From the NCBI RefSeq assembly GCF_014650335.1, contig NZ_BMUT01000001.1, forward strand, positions 1,169,037-1,233,036: a stretch of 64,000 nucleotides of DNA, written 5' to 3'. The position numbers and the translations under genes are program-made. Under the pieces are notes generated by a model. It made no database searches and was not told where the DNA came from. It saw nothing but the letters and a program-made list of their open reading frames with translations. Shown piece after piece: positions 26,274-35,612 of the stretch. This DNA is from Streptomyces hiroshimensis. GTDB taxonomy: Bacteria; Actinomycetota; Actinomycetes; Streptomycetales; Streptomycetaceae. Numbering within the stretch: position 1 is the stretch's first letter; each line of letters starts with the position of its first letter.

Positions 26274-27475
26274 CACGTTTGGAGCGGGGCCGTGGCGCCC
26301 TCGGCCCGGCCTTGGAGCTCGTACACACCGGCCGCGCCCCCACGCGCGCGGTGCTCACCGCCGAACTCGGGGTGACGCGCGCGACCGCCGGTGCCGTCGC
26401 GGCCGAGCTGGAGGCCCTCGGACTGATCACCGTCGACGCCCGCCCCGCGGCGGCCGGCTCCCAGGGCCGGCCCTCGCACCGGCTGTCGATCGCGTCCGGC
26501 GGACCGGTGGTGCTCGCCGCCCAGATCCACGCCGACGGCTTCCGCGCCGCGCTCGTCGGCCTCGGCGGCAACATGGTAGCCACCGCACCCGGCTGTATGA
26601 CCGTCCCCGCCGACCCGTCGCACATCATCGACGCCGTGGTCGAGGCCGGGGCCGGCCTGCTGCGCGAGACCGGCCGCCGCTGCCTGGGCGCGGGCCTCGC
26701 CGTACCCTCGGCCGTCGCCGAGCCGGAGGGCACCGCCCTCAACCCGCTCCACCTGTCCTGGCCCGCCGGCGCGCCGGTCCGCGAGCTGTTCACCCAAGCA
26801 CTGGCCAAGGCGGGAATCCCCGGCCCGGGAGGCGTCACCGCCACCGGCTCCACCGGCAACGACGTCAACCTGGCCGCGCTCGCCGAACACCGGCACGGCG
26901 CCGGCCGCGGCTCGCGCCACCTGCTGTGCGTGGCCACGGGCCACCGCGGCGTCGGCGGAGCACTCGTCCTCGACGGCCGCCTGCACAGCGGCAGTTCCGG
27001 CCTCGCCCTGGAGGTCGGCCACCTCACCGTCAACCCCGCCGGCCTGCCCTGCCACTGCGGCAGCCGCGGCTGCCTGGACGTCGAGACGGACCCGCTCGCC
27101 TTCCTCACCGCGGCCGGCCGCACCCCCGGCCCCGAAGTGTCCCTCCTGCAGCAGTCCCGCGACCTGCTCCGTACGGAGTACGCCGACCCCGCCGTGCGCA
27201 CCGCCGCCGAGCTGATCGTCGACCGGCTCGGCCTCGGCCTCGCGGGTCTGGTCAACATCCTCAACCCCGACCGCATCATCCTCGGCGGGCTCCACCGCGC
27301 CCTGCTGGACGCCGACCCCGAGCGGCTGCGCGCCGTCGTCGCCGACCGCAGCCTGTGGGGTCGCAGCGGCAGCGTCCCGATCCTGCCCTGCACCCTCGAT
27401 TTCAACAGCCTCATCGGCGCGGCCGAAGCCGCCTGGCAGCCCGTCCTCGACGACCCGCTGGCGGCCCTGGGCTGA
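26255..27475 (+). CDS. ROK-family transcriptional regulator (NagC/XylR type)
   Basis: 406-residue regulator: N-terminal winged helix-turn-helix (VLTAELGVTRATAGAVAAEL, about 30-49), then a ROK sugar-binding domain. The C-terminal zinc motif is CHCGSRGCLDVE, and VATGHRGVGGALVLDGRL corresponds to the ROK signature. Compared with ROK kinases the ATP loop DxGGT is altered (QIHADGFRAALVGLGG), consistent with a regulator that no longer phosphorylates. Divergent from the MFS gene and likely to control it through the shared promoter. Confidence 0.9.
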   Translation: MTQTRTTRLERGRGALGPALELVHTGRAPTRAVLTAELGVTRATAGAVAAELEALGLITVDARPAAAGSQGRPSHRLSIASGGPVVLAAQIHADGFRAALVGLGGNMVATAPGCMTVPADPSHIIDAVVEAGAGLLRETGRRCLGAGLAVPSAVAEPEGTALNPLHLSWPAGAPVRELFTQALAKAGIPGPGGVTATGSTGNDVNLAALAEHRHGAGRGSRHLLCVATGHRGVGGALVLDGRLHSGSSGLALEVGHLTVNPAGLPCHCGSRGCLDVETDPLAFLTAAGRTPGPEVSLLQQSRDLLRTEYADPAVRTAAELIVDRLGLGLAGLVNILNPDRIILGGLHRALLDADPERLRAVVADRSLWGRSGSVPILPCTLDFNSLIGAAEAAWQPVLDDPLAALG

Positions 27476-27515
27476 CGGATGCCGTGATCGGCTACTCGGC
27501 TACCGACAGCCGCCC

Positions 27516-27553
27516 TGAGTGGCCACGCGTGCGCGCGCACGCGTGGCCACTCA
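27516..27553. terminator. 38-bp perfect palindrome after the ROK regulator
   Basis: Perfect self-complementary sequence centred at 27534/27535 with half-site TGAGTGGCCACGCGTGCGC, 40 bp after the ROK stop. It has no loop bases. Probably a terminator; the perfect symmetry also permits a protein-binding or cruciform role. The rest of the 262-bp gap to the SHOCT gene shows nothing else. Confidence 0.65.
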
Positions 27554-27737
27554 CGACCAACTGCAGGGACAGCGCACGAGCTGCACCGCGGAGTACGCGC
27601 ACCACCCCTGCGTACTCCCCGCGCCGCAGCCGTACGGCAGCCGGCCGTATGACGACCCGGAGCCCCGCGGCGGCGAGGCTCGGTGGTGGGCGACGACCCG
27701 TCGCCGGCATCCGCCACCACCGAGGAGCCGATCCCTC

Positions 27738-28037
27738 ATGAACACCCTCGCCCACGCCCTGGCCGACGGCGGCCCGGGCCCCTGGATCCTCTTCTTCCCC
27801 CTCGTCTGGGCCGCCGTCGTCATCGGCGTCGTCACCGTCCTGCGCCGCACCGTCTGGCGCGGCGGACGCGCCGGCGCCCCCTGGCACCAGCGGCAGGCCC
27901 GCTCCGAGCACTCGCCGCTGACCCTCCTCGGCCGCCGCTTCGCAGCCGGCGACATCGATGAGGACGAGTACTGGCGGCGCGTGTCCGTCCTGGAGGAGCA
28001 CTTCGGCACGCCCGGCAAGCGCGGCGGTGCGGCATGA
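27738..28037 (+). CDS. SHOCT-domain small membrane protein
   Basis: 99 residues with a single hydrophobic helix at about 15-36 (WILFFPLVWAAVVIGVVTVL) and a C-terminal SHOCT motif (LGRRFAAGDIDEDEYWRRV, about 64-82). SHOCT modules are short oligomerisation or membrane-associated elements. Stop overlaps the ATPase start (ATGA), making it the first gene of a three-gene export operon. It may modulate the ABC exporter (inference from context). Confidence 0.85.
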   Translation: MNTLAHALADGGPGPWILFFPLVWAAVVIGVVTVLRRTVWRGGRAGAPWHQRQARSEHSPLTLLGRRFAAGDIDEDEYWRRVSVLEEHFGTPGKRGGAA

Positions 28038-28873
28038 ACACCCCGCACCTCGCGGCCGTCCCGCCCGCCCCCGCCGCCCGTGTCGTCGATGCCGTCAAGG
28101 TCTACGGCACCGCCGCGCGCGGCGCCGTCACCGCCGTCACCGCCCTCGACGGAGTGAGCGTCGACTTCCCGTCAGGCCGGTTCACCGCCATCATGGGCCC
28201 CTCCGGCTCCGGCAAATCGACCCTCATGCACTGCGCCGCGGGGCTCGACACCCTCACCTCCGGCTCGGCGTTCATCGGCGACACCGAGCTGGGGGGCCTG
28301 GACGACCGCCGTCTGACGCTGCTGCGCCGCGAGCGGATCGGCTTCGTCTTCCAGGCCTTCAACCTCGTCCCGACCCTCACCGTGGCCGAGAACATCTTGC
28401 TGCCCCAGGACCTCGCCGGCCGGCGAGGCGACCGCGGCGATGCCGAGTGGGCCGACGCCCTCATCGATGTCGTCGGCCTCCGCGACCGGCTGCACCACCG
28501 GCCCGGCGAACTCTCCGGCGGCCAGCAGCAGCGCGTCGCCGTGGCCCGCGCGCTCGCCGGGCGTCCCGACGTGGTCTTCGCCGACGAGCCCACCGGCAAC
28601 CTCGACTCCCGCTCCGGCGAGGAGGTGCTGAACCTGCTCGGCCGCGCCGTGCGCACCATGGGCCGCACGGTCGTCATGGTCACCCACGACCCGGTCGCCG
28701 CCGCCCACGCCGACGACGTCGTCTTCCTCGCCGACGGGCGGCTCGTAGGCCACCTGAGCGACCCCACGGCGGACAGCGTCCTCGACCGGCTCAAGAGCCT
28801 CGACCGCAAGAACCTCGACCGTAAGAACTTCGACCGGCCGGGCGCCCCCGGGCGTGCGGAGGTGCCGTCATGA
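28034..28873 (+). CDS. MacB/LolD-type ABC transporter ATP-binding protein
   Basis: 279-residue ATPase: Walker A GPSGSGKST (55-63), Q-loop FVFQAFNLVPTLT, signature LSGGQQQR, Walker B VVFADEPTGNLD and H-loop MVTHDPVAAAHAD. The EPTGNLD sequence is typical of the LolD/MacB/FtsE group that powers FtsX-like mechanotransmission permeases. The C-terminal tail carries a short RLKSLDRKNLDRKNFDRPG repeat (LDRKN twice). ATGA overlap with genes on both sides. Confidence 0.94.
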   Translation: MNTPHLAAVPPAPAARVVDAVKVYGTAARGAVTAVTALDGVSVDFPSGRFTAIMGPSGSGKSTLMHCAAGLDTLTSGSAFIGDTELGGLDDRRLTLLRRERIGFVFQAFNLVPTLTVAENILLPQDLAGRRGDRGDAEWADALIDVVGLRDRLHHRPGELSGGQQQRVAVARALAGRPDVVFADEPTGNLDSRSGEEVLNLLGRAVRTMGRTVVMVTHDPVAAAHADDVVFLADGRLVGHLSDPTADSVLDRLKSLDRKNLDRKNFDRPGAPGRAEVPS

Positions 28874-31452
28874 ACACCGGCACCGCACCCCCGCGCCTGA
28901 GGGGCCTCGCCGCCGCCCTGCGCCTCAGCGTCGCCTCCCTGCGCACCCACAAGAGGCGCTTCGCGGGCACGTTCCTCGCCGCCCTGCTCGGCGTGGGATT
29001 CCTCAGCGGAACCCTCGTCATGGGCGACACTCTGCGCGGCTCCTTCGACACTCTCTTCGCCAACGCCGCGGCGGGCACGGACGCGGTCGTGCGCAGCGCG
29101 GACGTCGTCACCGCGCCCGACGCGGGACAGGGCAGCAGGCGCACCGTGCCCGCCGGCCTCGCGTCGTCCCTGGAGAAGGTCCCCGGCGTCGCCGCCGCCG
29201 TGCCCGAGATCCAGGGCGCCGGGCAGCTCATCGGACGCGACGGCGAGCCCGTGGGCGGCCAGGGCCCGCCCACCCTGGCGGGCAACTGGATCGACGACCC
29301 GCGCCTCAACCCCTACCGGCTCGCCGCCGGCCGCGCGCCCGCCGCCCCCGGCGAGGCCGTCGTCAACCGCGGCGCCGCCGAGGACGGGGGCCTGCGGATC
29401 GGCGACCGCACCGTCCTGCGCACGCCGGACCCCCTCACCGTCACGGTCGTGGGCATCGCGACGGCAGGCGGCGAGGACGGCCTCGGCCGGACCACGTACA
29501 CCGGCCTGACCCGGGCCGACGCGGAGAAGTACCTGACCCCGCAGCCGGGCCGGGCCACCGCGGTCCGCGTCCGCGCAGCCGACGGCGTCGACCAGCGCCA
29601 ACTCGTCGAGCGCCTCGGGCCCGTACTCCCCGAGGGGGTCGAGGCCATCACCGGACGGGAGTGGGCCGACGAGAGCCGGGACAGCATCTCCGGCGGGTTC
29701 CTGTCGCTGTTCACGACGCTGCTGCTCGTGTTCGCCGGAATCGCCTTGCTGGTGGCCACCTTCAGCATTCACAACACCTTCGCCGTCGTCGTCGCCCAGC
29801 GCACGCGCGACAACGCCCTCCTGCGGGCTATCGGCGCCTCGCGCGGGCAGCTCCTGGCCGCCACCCTGGCCGAGGCCGCCGCCGTGGGAGCCGTCGCCTC
29901 GGCGGCCGGGCTCCTGTGCGGCATCGGCATCGCCGCCGGGCTCCAGGCGCTCTTCCCCGCCGTCGGGTTCCCGTTCCCGCAGGGCGGCCTGGTGATCGGC
30001 GCACTCTCCCTGCTGCTGCCGCCCGCCGTCGGCCTGCTCGTCTGCCTCGGCTCGGCGCTGCTGCCCGCCGTACGGGCCGGGCGCACGGCACCCCTGGCCG
30101 CCCTCCGCGAGGCGGCCGTCGACGACTCCGCGGCCTCCCGCGGCCGGGCGCTCGCCGGAACGGTGCTGCTCGCCGCCGGAGTCGCCCTGACCGTGACGGG
30201 CGCTGCCAGGACGCCCTCCGTCCTGCTCACCGGAACCGGCGCCCTGCTCGTCCTCGCGGCGTTCGTGGCCCTCGGCCCCGTCACCTCCTCCTCCGTGGTC
30301 CGCGCGCTGGGAGGACCGCTCGTCCGGCTGCGCGGGCTGACCGGATCGCTCGCGCGCCGCAACGCCCTGCGCAACCCCCGGCGCACCGCGGCCACGGCCA
30401 TGGCCCTCATGCTGGGCGTCGCCGTCGTCACGCTCTTCACCGTCTTCGCCGCGTCGCTGAAGGCGACGACGGACCAGGCGGTCGGCCGCGCCTTCGCCGG
30501 GGACGTCGCCGTCAGTACCCCGGCGCTGGGCGCGGGCGGCAGCGGGCTCAGCCCGCAGCTCGCGCCCGCCCTCGCCCGGCTGCCCGAGGTGGGCACCGCG
30601 CTGGGCCTGGGCAAGGGCGTCGCCGAGGTGGACGGAAGCGGCCGGCAGGTGACCGTCGCCGATCCCGCCGCCCTCACCGCCGTGCTCGACCTCGGGCCGG
30701 TCGACGGAGCGCCTGGCGCCCTCGGGAGCGATGGCCTCGCGGTCTCCCGGGACGAGGCGGACAAGCGCGGCTGGAAGGTGGGCAGCACCGCGTCCGTCAC
30801 GTTCGTCGACGGGCAGAAGCAGCGGTTCACCGTCCGGGCCGTCTACGGCGAGCGGAGCCTCGTGGGCGACTACGTCCTCTCCCGTGAGGCGTGGAGCCCG
30901 CACCGGGGCCAGGACTCCGACCGGCTCGTCGCCGTCGCGTTCAAGAAGGGCGTCTCCGCCGCCGTCGGCAAGGCTGCCGTGGAGAAGGCGTCCGCCGCGT
31001 ACGGCAATCCGGAGGTCCAGACCCGCGACGAGTACGCGGCCTCCTCGGCGAAGACCGTCGACACGATGCTCACCCTGGTCTACGCTCTGCTCGCCCTGGC
31101 AGTGGTCATCGCCCTGCTCGGCATCGCCAACACCCTGACCCTCGCGGTCCGCGAACGCACCCGCGAGCTGGGCCTGCTGCGGGCGGTGGGACAGACCCGC
31201 GGGCAGCTGCGCGCGATGGTCCGCTGGGAGTCGGTGCTGGTCGCCGCGTTCGGCACGGCCGGCGGCCTGGTGCTCGGCGGCTTCCTCGGCTGGGCCCTCG
31301 TGCGGGCCACGGGCACCGCCGCCTTCGCGGTGCCGGCGCTGCGCCTGACGGTGGTCGCCCTGGTGGGGCTTGCAGCCGGCGCGCTGGCGGGGCTGCGGCC
31401 CGCCCGGCGGGCGGCGCGCCTGGACGTCCTGCGCGCCGTCGCGGCCGAGTGA
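28870..31452 (+). CDS. FtsX-like/MacB ABC transporter permease
   Basis: 860-residue permease with two FtsX modules. A first TM segment (about 31-55) is followed by a MacB-type extracytoplasmic domain (about 60-260), a three-helix FtsX core (about 270-400), a second half with SLARRNALRNPRRTAATAMALMLG cut at its core, another extracytoplasmic domain, and a final FtsX core with ANTLTLAVRERTRELGLLRA. Such proteins drive export or signalling of peptides and lipids without crossing substrate themselves. Coupled to its ATPase by ATGA overlap. Confidence 0.93.
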   Translation: MNTGTAPPRLRGLAAALRLSVASLRTHKRRFAGTFLAALLGVGFLSGTLVMGDTLRGSFDTLFANAAAGTDAVVRSADVVTAPDAGQGSRRTVPAGLASSLEKVPGVAAAVPEIQGAGQLIGRDGEPVGGQGPPTLAGNWIDDPRLNPYRLAAGRAPAAPGEAVVNRGAAEDGGLRIGDRTVLRTPDPLTVTVVGIATAGGEDGLGRTTYTGLTRADAEKYLTPQPGRATAVRVRAADGVDQRQLVERLGPVLPEGVEAITGREWADESRDSISGGFLSLFTTLLLVFAGIALLVATFSIHNTFAVVVAQRTRDNALLRAIGASRGQLLAATLAEAAAVGAVASAAGLLCGIGIAAGLQALFPAVGFPFPQGGLVIGALSLLLPPAVGLLVCLGSALLPAVRAGRTAPLAALREAAVDDSAASRGRALAGTVLLAAGVALTVTGAARTPSVLLTGTGALLVLAAFVALGPVTSSSVVRALGGPLVRLRGLTGSLARRNALRNPRRTAATAMALMLGVAVVTLFTVFAASLKATTDQAVGRAFAGDVAVSTPALGAGGSGLSPQLAPALARLPEVGTALGLGKGVAEVDGSGRQVTVADPAALTAVLDLGPVDGAPGALGSDGLAVSRDEADKRGWKVGSTASVTFVDGQKQRFTVRAVYGERSLVGDYVLSREAWSPHRGQDSDRLVAVAFKKGVSAAVGKAAVEKASAAYGNPEVQTRDEYAASSAKTVDTMLTLVYALLALAVVIALLGIANTLTLAVRERTRELGLLRAVGQTRGQLRAMVRWESVLVAAFGTAGGLVLGGFLGWALVRATGTAAFAVPALRLTVVALVGLAAGALAGLRPARRAARLDVLRAVAAE

Positions 31453-31490
31453 GCACCGCGCACCCGCCCGGGGTGGGGACCCCCGTCCGG

Positions 31491-32057
31491 TCAGCCGGGA
31501 ACGGCGGAGCGGACGGGGGAGCGCTCGAGCACCGCGGCCGGCCTGCGGGCGGCGGCGGGCTCGTCGAACGCGGGCTCCTCCAGCGGCGGGAGGGCCGGCA
31601 CGGGCTGTTCGAACGTGACGGTGGTCCGGTCGTCCCGGGTCCGGCGGGCGGCGGCGGACGGCTCGGGGACGGGCAGCGAGAACCAGACGACCTTGCCGCC
31701 GTCGTGGCGCTCCTGTACGCCCCAGCTGTCGCTGACGGCCGCGATCAGGGCGAGACCGCGGCCGTGGGTGCTGCCGGCGTCCGCGTCCGCGATGCGGGGC
31801 AGCCGCGGATCGTGGTCGCGGACCGAGACGGTGAGCCGGTCCAGTACGAGGTCGATCTCGACCGTGCAGCGTTTGTCCGGTTCGGCATGCTGGTGCACGT
31901 TGGTGAGGAGCTCGGTGACACAGAGCGCCGCGGGGTCGATGAGCGGATCGAGGTGCCAGTACCGCAGTTGCGCAGATACGATTCTGCGGACCTGGCCGAT
32001 CCGCGGCGGAAGAGCCTGGAGCTCTACGGTGCAGTGCTTGTTCGGTCGGCTGATCAC
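31491..32057 (-). CDS. Anti-sigma regulatory factor-like ATP-binding protein (HATPase_c)
   Basis: 188-residue GHKL ATPase domain protein of the RsbW/SpoIIAB type abundant in Streptomyces. N-box CVTELLTNVHQHA (about 46-58), VRDHDPRLPRI (G1-like) and GRGLALIAAVSDSWGV (G2). About 60 C-terminal residues are low-complexity, with Pro, Glu and Ala. GTG 32057 has AGGGAG upstream. Likely binds a sigma factor or anti-anti-sigma factor; the partner is not encoded nearby. Confidence 0.9.
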   Translation of the reverse strand: MISRPNKHCTVELQALPPRIGQVRRIVSAQLRYWHLDPLIDPAALCVTELLTNVHQHAEPDKRCTVEIDLVLDRLTVSVRDHDPRLPRIADADAGSTHGRGLALIAAVSDSWGVQERHDGGKVVWFSLPVPEPSAAARRTRDDRTTVTFEQPVPALPPLEEPAFDEPAAARRPAAVLERSPVRSAVPG

Positions 32058-32254
32058 GGCTGCGACTCCCTGGAAGAAGTAGGGCTAGCCTGATGCAGAA
32101 GGGCGTTCTGGCACGCGCTGGGGCCGGGCCGGCGGAGGTGGCTGCCGAGCCGGGCGGCGGCTGATGTCCAGAGCGTAGCCACCGGTGAACCCTCAGTGAT
32201 GCTGGTACGAGTCAAGGGTCGGCTCCCACAGCCGGAAGCGCAACTTCTGCACCT

Positions 32255-32599
32255 TCAGCCCCTGGTGTCACCATGGCGTCCGGAGCGGACGGCCTCCAGG
32301 AATCGCCGGACGGCGGCCTCCCCGGACGTCTCCCCCGACGTCTCCTCCGGTGCGTCCTCCAACCGGCCCAGGGTGAGCAGGTAGCGCGTGCCGTTCACGG
32401 TCGCCCGGGCGCGGTCCCGGCCGGAGAACCACGGCTTGCTCGCGTGGACCGACCCCAGGGGAGCGCTGTCGATCTCCCGGCCGTAGCTGGTGAGCAGCTC
32501 CAGCCTGCCGTCCCTGATCTTGACCTGGCCCGCCCGGGTGAGCGAGCGAAGGGACCGCTCGATCCGTACCCCGGTCGCAGTGAACTCCGGCTCCGCCAC
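32255..32599 (-). CDS. Small conserved hypothetical protein
   Basis: 114-residue soluble protein with no motif I recognise. GTG 32599 is selected by a strong GGAGG eight bases upstream. Sequence is mostly beta-like ([49 protein letters not shown]), possibly a PH-like or antiparallel sheet fold, ending in an acidic/charged helix with an ETSG duplication. Divergent from the Cds1-like gene (147-bp gap), so they may share regulation. Confidence 0.7.
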   Translation of the reverse strand: MAEPEFTATGVRIERSLRSLTRAGQVKIRDGRLELLTSYGREIDSAPLGSVHASKPWFSGRDRARATVNGTRYLLTLGRLEDAPEETSGETSGEAAVRRFLEAVRSGRHGDTRG

Positions 32600-32746
32600 G
32601 CCAACCGCCTCCCCGGCCGATTCGTGTGCCTCGTGCGCAGTCTGCCTGTGAGGCGGCTCACGCACCAGTGCCCATTTATGATCGAAAGGTCCGAGTGCTC
32701 CGCATGGGCCCGGATGGAACGGCCCGGACGGAACGGGAGGAGCGGC

Positions 32747-33928
32747 GTGAACGGCACCGTGGACCCCGGGGCGGCGGACGCGGCGGACCCCGGCCCGGGC
32801 CCGGCCGCCTCCGCAGCAGGCCCCACCCCGACCCCCACCCTCGACGTCGACCGCAGCGACCCGGCCTACCGCGCCTGGCTCGCCGAAGCGGTCCGCAAAG
32901 TCCAGGCCGACGCGAACCGTTCGGCCGACACCCACCTGCTGCGCTTCCCCCTGCCCGAGGAGTGGGGCATCGACCTCTACCTCAAAGACGAGTCCACCCA
33001 CCCCACCGGAAGCCTCAAACACCGCCTCGCCCGCTCGCTGTTCCTGCACGGGCTGTGCAACGGCTGGATCCGCCCCGAAGCCCCGGTCGTCGAGGCGTCC
33101 AGCGGCTCCACGGCCGTCTCCGAAGCCTATTTCGCCGGCTTGATCGGCGTGCCGTTCGTGGCCGTCATGCCCCGCACCACCAGCCGCGAGAAGACCCGCC
33201 TCATCGAGTTCCACGGCGGCCGGTGCCACTACGTGGACGACCCCCGCAAGATGTACGCGGAAGCCGCCCTGCTCGCCGAGCGCTCCGGCGGCCACTACAT
33301 GGACCAGTTCACCTACGCCGAACGGGCCACCGACTGGCGGGGCAACAACAACATCGCGGAATCGGTCTACAGCCAGCTGCGCCGCGAACGCCACCCCGTG
33401 CCCGCCTGGATCGTGGCCACCGCGGGCACCGGCGGCACCTCCGCGACCATCGCCCGCTACGTGCGCTACATGCAGCACGACACCCGCATCTGCGTCGCCG
33501 ACCCCGAGTACTCCTGCTTCTTCGACGGCTGGCGGAACGGCGACCCCACGGCGACCGGCGAGCGCGGCTCGCGCATCGAGGGCATCGGCCGGCCGCGCAT
33601 GGAACCCAGCTTCATGCCGGGTGTGATCGACCGGATGATGAAGGTGCCGGACGCCGCGAGCATCGCCGCCGTCCGCGCCCTGGAGCAGGCCATCGGCCGC
33701 AGGGCCGGCGGCTCCACCGGCACGGGGCTGTGGAGCGCCCTCAAGATCGTCGCAGAGATGGCCGGCAACGGCTCCAAGGGCAGCGTGGTCACCCTCCTGT
33801 GCGATCCGGGAGAGCGCTACCTCGACACGTACTACTCCGACGCCTGGCTCGCCGAGCAGGGCCTGGACATCGGGCCGTACGCCGCCGCCATCGCCGCGTT
33901 CCTGGCCACCGGGCACTGGCCGGACTGA
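32747..33928 (+). CDS. PLP-dependent cysteine synthase-family enzyme (Cds1-like)
   Basis: 393-residue fold-type II PLP enzyme. PLP lysine K91 in [11 protein letters not shown], substrate loop [13 protein letters not shown] (117-129), PLP-phosphate loop [15 protein letters not shown] and a conserved [13 protein letters not shown]. The pattern closely resembles, from memory, mycobacterial Cds1 (an L-cysteine desulfhydrase) rather than CysK/CysM, so H2S release from cysteine is the favoured role. GTG 32747 preceded by GGGAGGAGC; about 30 Pro/Ala-rich residues precede the core. Confidence 0.85.
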   Translation: MNGTVDPGAADAADPGPGPAASAAGPTPTPTLDVDRSDPAYRAWLAEAVRKVQADANRSADTHLLRFPLPEEWGIDLYLKDESTHPTGSLKHRLARSLFLHGLCNGWIRPEAPVVEASSGSTAVSEAYFAGLIGVPFVAVMPRTTSREKTRLIEFHGGRCHYVDDPRKMYAEAALLAERSGGHYMDQFTYAERATDWRGNNNIAESVYSQLRRERHPVPAWIVATAGTGGTSATIARYVRYMQHDTRICVADPEYSCFFDGWRNGDPTATGERGSRIEGIGRPRMEPSFMPGVIDRMMKVPDAASIAAVRALEQAIGRRAGGSTGTGLWSALKIVAEMAGNGSKGSVVTLLCDPGERYLDTYYSDAWLAEQGLDIGPYAAAIAAFLATGHWPD

Positions 33929-34001
33929 CCCGTCCGCTCCCGGTCCACTCCCCGCCCGGCCTCGCCCGGCCGCGGCCGGACCGGCTCCCGGCCCGGCCCC
34001 C

Positions 34002-34020
34002 GGCGCCCGTGCCGGGCGCC
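34002..34020. terminator. Short hairpin between convergent genes
   Basis: GGCGCCCG-TGC-CGGGCGCC, 8-bp perfect arms and 3-nt loop, in the 97-bp gap between the Cds1-like gene and the leftward SRPBCC gene. Confidence 0.6.
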
Positions 34021-34025
34021 TGCCG

Positions 34026-34520
34026 TCAGCGCGTGCTGCCCCGCATCGCCGCGAGGCGCCGGTCCAGCGTCAGTATCGCGTCACGGAAGGCGTGCCTGAG
34101 CCCCGGGCGCCCCAGCGCGACCAGCAGCCGCACCGGTGCGGGAGCGTCCAGCGCGATCGTCCACCGCACGACCGTGCCCGTCCCCGAAGGCAGCAGCTGC
34201 CACTCCTCCAGCAGTGCCCGCACCCCCGGCACGTTCGTCACGTCGACGCGGTACGCGTACCGGTGGGAGGGCTCGGCCGCCATCACCGTCTCCATGAAGC
34301 GCGCCCCTCCCAGCAGATGCACCTCCCGGCCCTCGTGCCCGGCCGTCTGCACGGGCCGCGCCAGCGTCACCGCACGGAACCAGCGCGTCCAGCCCGGCAC
34401 GTCCAGCGCCAGCGCCCGGAAGACCTCCTCCGGCGCGGCCGCCGTGCGGGACGCGAGGACCATCCGCAGCGGTGCGTCCGCGACGAACTCCAGCCCTACC
34501 GGGCGCAGTCGGTACACCAT
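34026..34520 (-). CDS. SRPBCC-family (START/polyketide cyclase-like) protein
   Basis: 164-residue helix-grip protein. Recognisable features are the N-terminal strand followed by ASRTAAAPEEVFRALALDV, PGWTRWFRAVTLAR, GGARFMETVMAAEPSHRYAYRV and the terminal helix region RLLVALGRPGLRHAFRDAI cut at its core. Such proteins bind hydrophobic ligands or act in export/repair; no catalytic residues can be assigned. Lies 44 bp downstream of a DeoR-family gene on the same strand, suggesting co-transcription. Confidence 0.82.
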   Translation of the reverse strand: MVYRLRPVGLEFVADAPLRMVLASRTAAAPEEVFRALALDVPGWTRWFRAVTLARPVQTAGHEGREVHLLGGARFMETVMAAEPSHRYAYRVDVTNVPGVRALLEEWQLLPSGTGTVVRWTIALDAPAPVRLLVALGRPGLRHAFRDAILTLDRRLAAMRGSTR

Positions 34521-34564
34521 CGAGAGAACCCCCAAGGGTCGGCGGCCTGCCGGGTGCCGACACC

Positions 34565-35425
34565 TTAGCCCCGCGCGCCGTCGCATGTCGTGGAGTCCCC
34601 GGAAGGATCGGCCACCACGAGCTCCGGCAGCCGTTCGGCCATCTCCCGCCGCACCGTCTCCGGCAGTCCCGCATCCGTCACGAGCGCGTCCACCTCGTCC
34701 AGCATGGCGAACGAACTGAGCCCCACCGTCCCCCACTTGGTGTGGTCCGCGAGGACCACCACGCGCCGCGCCGAGCGCACGAAGTGCCGGTTGGTCTCCG
34801 CCTCCGCCAGGTTCGGCGTCGACAGGCCCGCCTCCGCGGATATGCCGTGCACCCCGATGAACAGCACGTCGAAGTGCAGGGAGCGGATCGCCGTGTCCGC
34901 GACGGGTCCCACCAGCGTGTCCGAAGGAGTGCGCACCCCGCCCGTCAGGACCACCGTCGCCGCCCCCGGCCGGGCCGACGGCCCCGCGGCCGTCACCGGC
35001 CGCTGTGCGCTGTGGAAGACGTCGGCCGCCCGCACCGAATTCGTCACCACCGTCAGATCCGGTACGTCCACCAGCCGTTGGGCCAGCGCGTACACCGTCG
35101 TCCCGCCCGCCAGCGCTATCGCACTGCCCGGCGGCGCCATCCGCGCCGCCGCCCGCGCGATGTCCTCCTTGGCGGCCAGCTCCAGCGCCGACTTCGCCTC
35201 GAACCCGGGCTCGTGCGTGGTCGCCTCCGCGACCGGCACCGCACCGCCGTGCACCTTCTCCACCACGCCCAGCCGGGCCAGGGCGTCGAGGTCGCGACGG
35301 ACCGTCATGTCCGAGACATTGAGCCTCCGCGTCAGTTCGTTGACCCGCACCCCACCGCGCCTCCTGACCTCGTCGAGGATCAGCGCACGCCGCTGCTCCG
35401 CCAGGAGATTCTGGTTGTCGCTCAC
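34565..35425 (-). CDS. DeoR-family transcriptional regulator
   Basis: 286-residue regulator: N-terminal DeoR winged helix (RVNELTRRLNVSDMTVRRDL, about 27-46) followed by VVEKVHGGAVPV, and the DeoRC sensor with SAIALAGGTTVYALA, LTVVTNSVRAADV, LFIGVHGISAEAGLSTPN and VLADHTKWG. DeoR regulators of this class sense phosphorylated sugars. GTG at 35425. Intact, unlike the DeoR remnant at 46827-47155. The adjacent SRPBCC gene is the only co-oriented partner, so its target may be elsewhere. Confidence 0.92.
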   Translation of the reverse strand: MSDNQNLLAEQRRALILDEVRRRGGVRVNELTRRLNVSDMTVRRDLDALARLGVVEKVHGGAVPVAEATTHEPGFEAKSALELAAKEDIARAAARMAPPGSAIALAGGTTVYALAQRLVDVPDLTVVTNSVRAADVFHSAQRPVTAAGPSARPGAATVVLTGGVRTPSDTLVGPVADTAIRSLHFDVLFIGVHGISAEAGLSTPNLAEAETNRHFVRSARRVVVLADHTKWGTVGLSSFAMLDEVDALVTDAGLPETVRREMAERLPELVVADPSGDSTTCDGARG

Positions 35426-35612
35426 CCGGCCCGTCCTTTCCGGTCAGCCGCCGGCAGTCGTGCGCGCTCATCCTCCCACGCGAGCCGCGGCAGCGATCGT
35501 CTTCGTTCGGCCGGATCACGATTGGGCCTCGCCTCCCCGGCTACGGCCGATTGTCAGTGCCTACCGGCACCATGCTGGTGGAGGGAGAACCACACCGGGA
35601 TCGGGGGACGCG

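Noticed and set aside
28102..30903. Leftward 933-codon open frame opposite the ABC permease.
   Set aside because: Gly/Glu/Ala-rich antisense shadow typical of high-GC DNA; the FtsX permease in the sense direction is clear.
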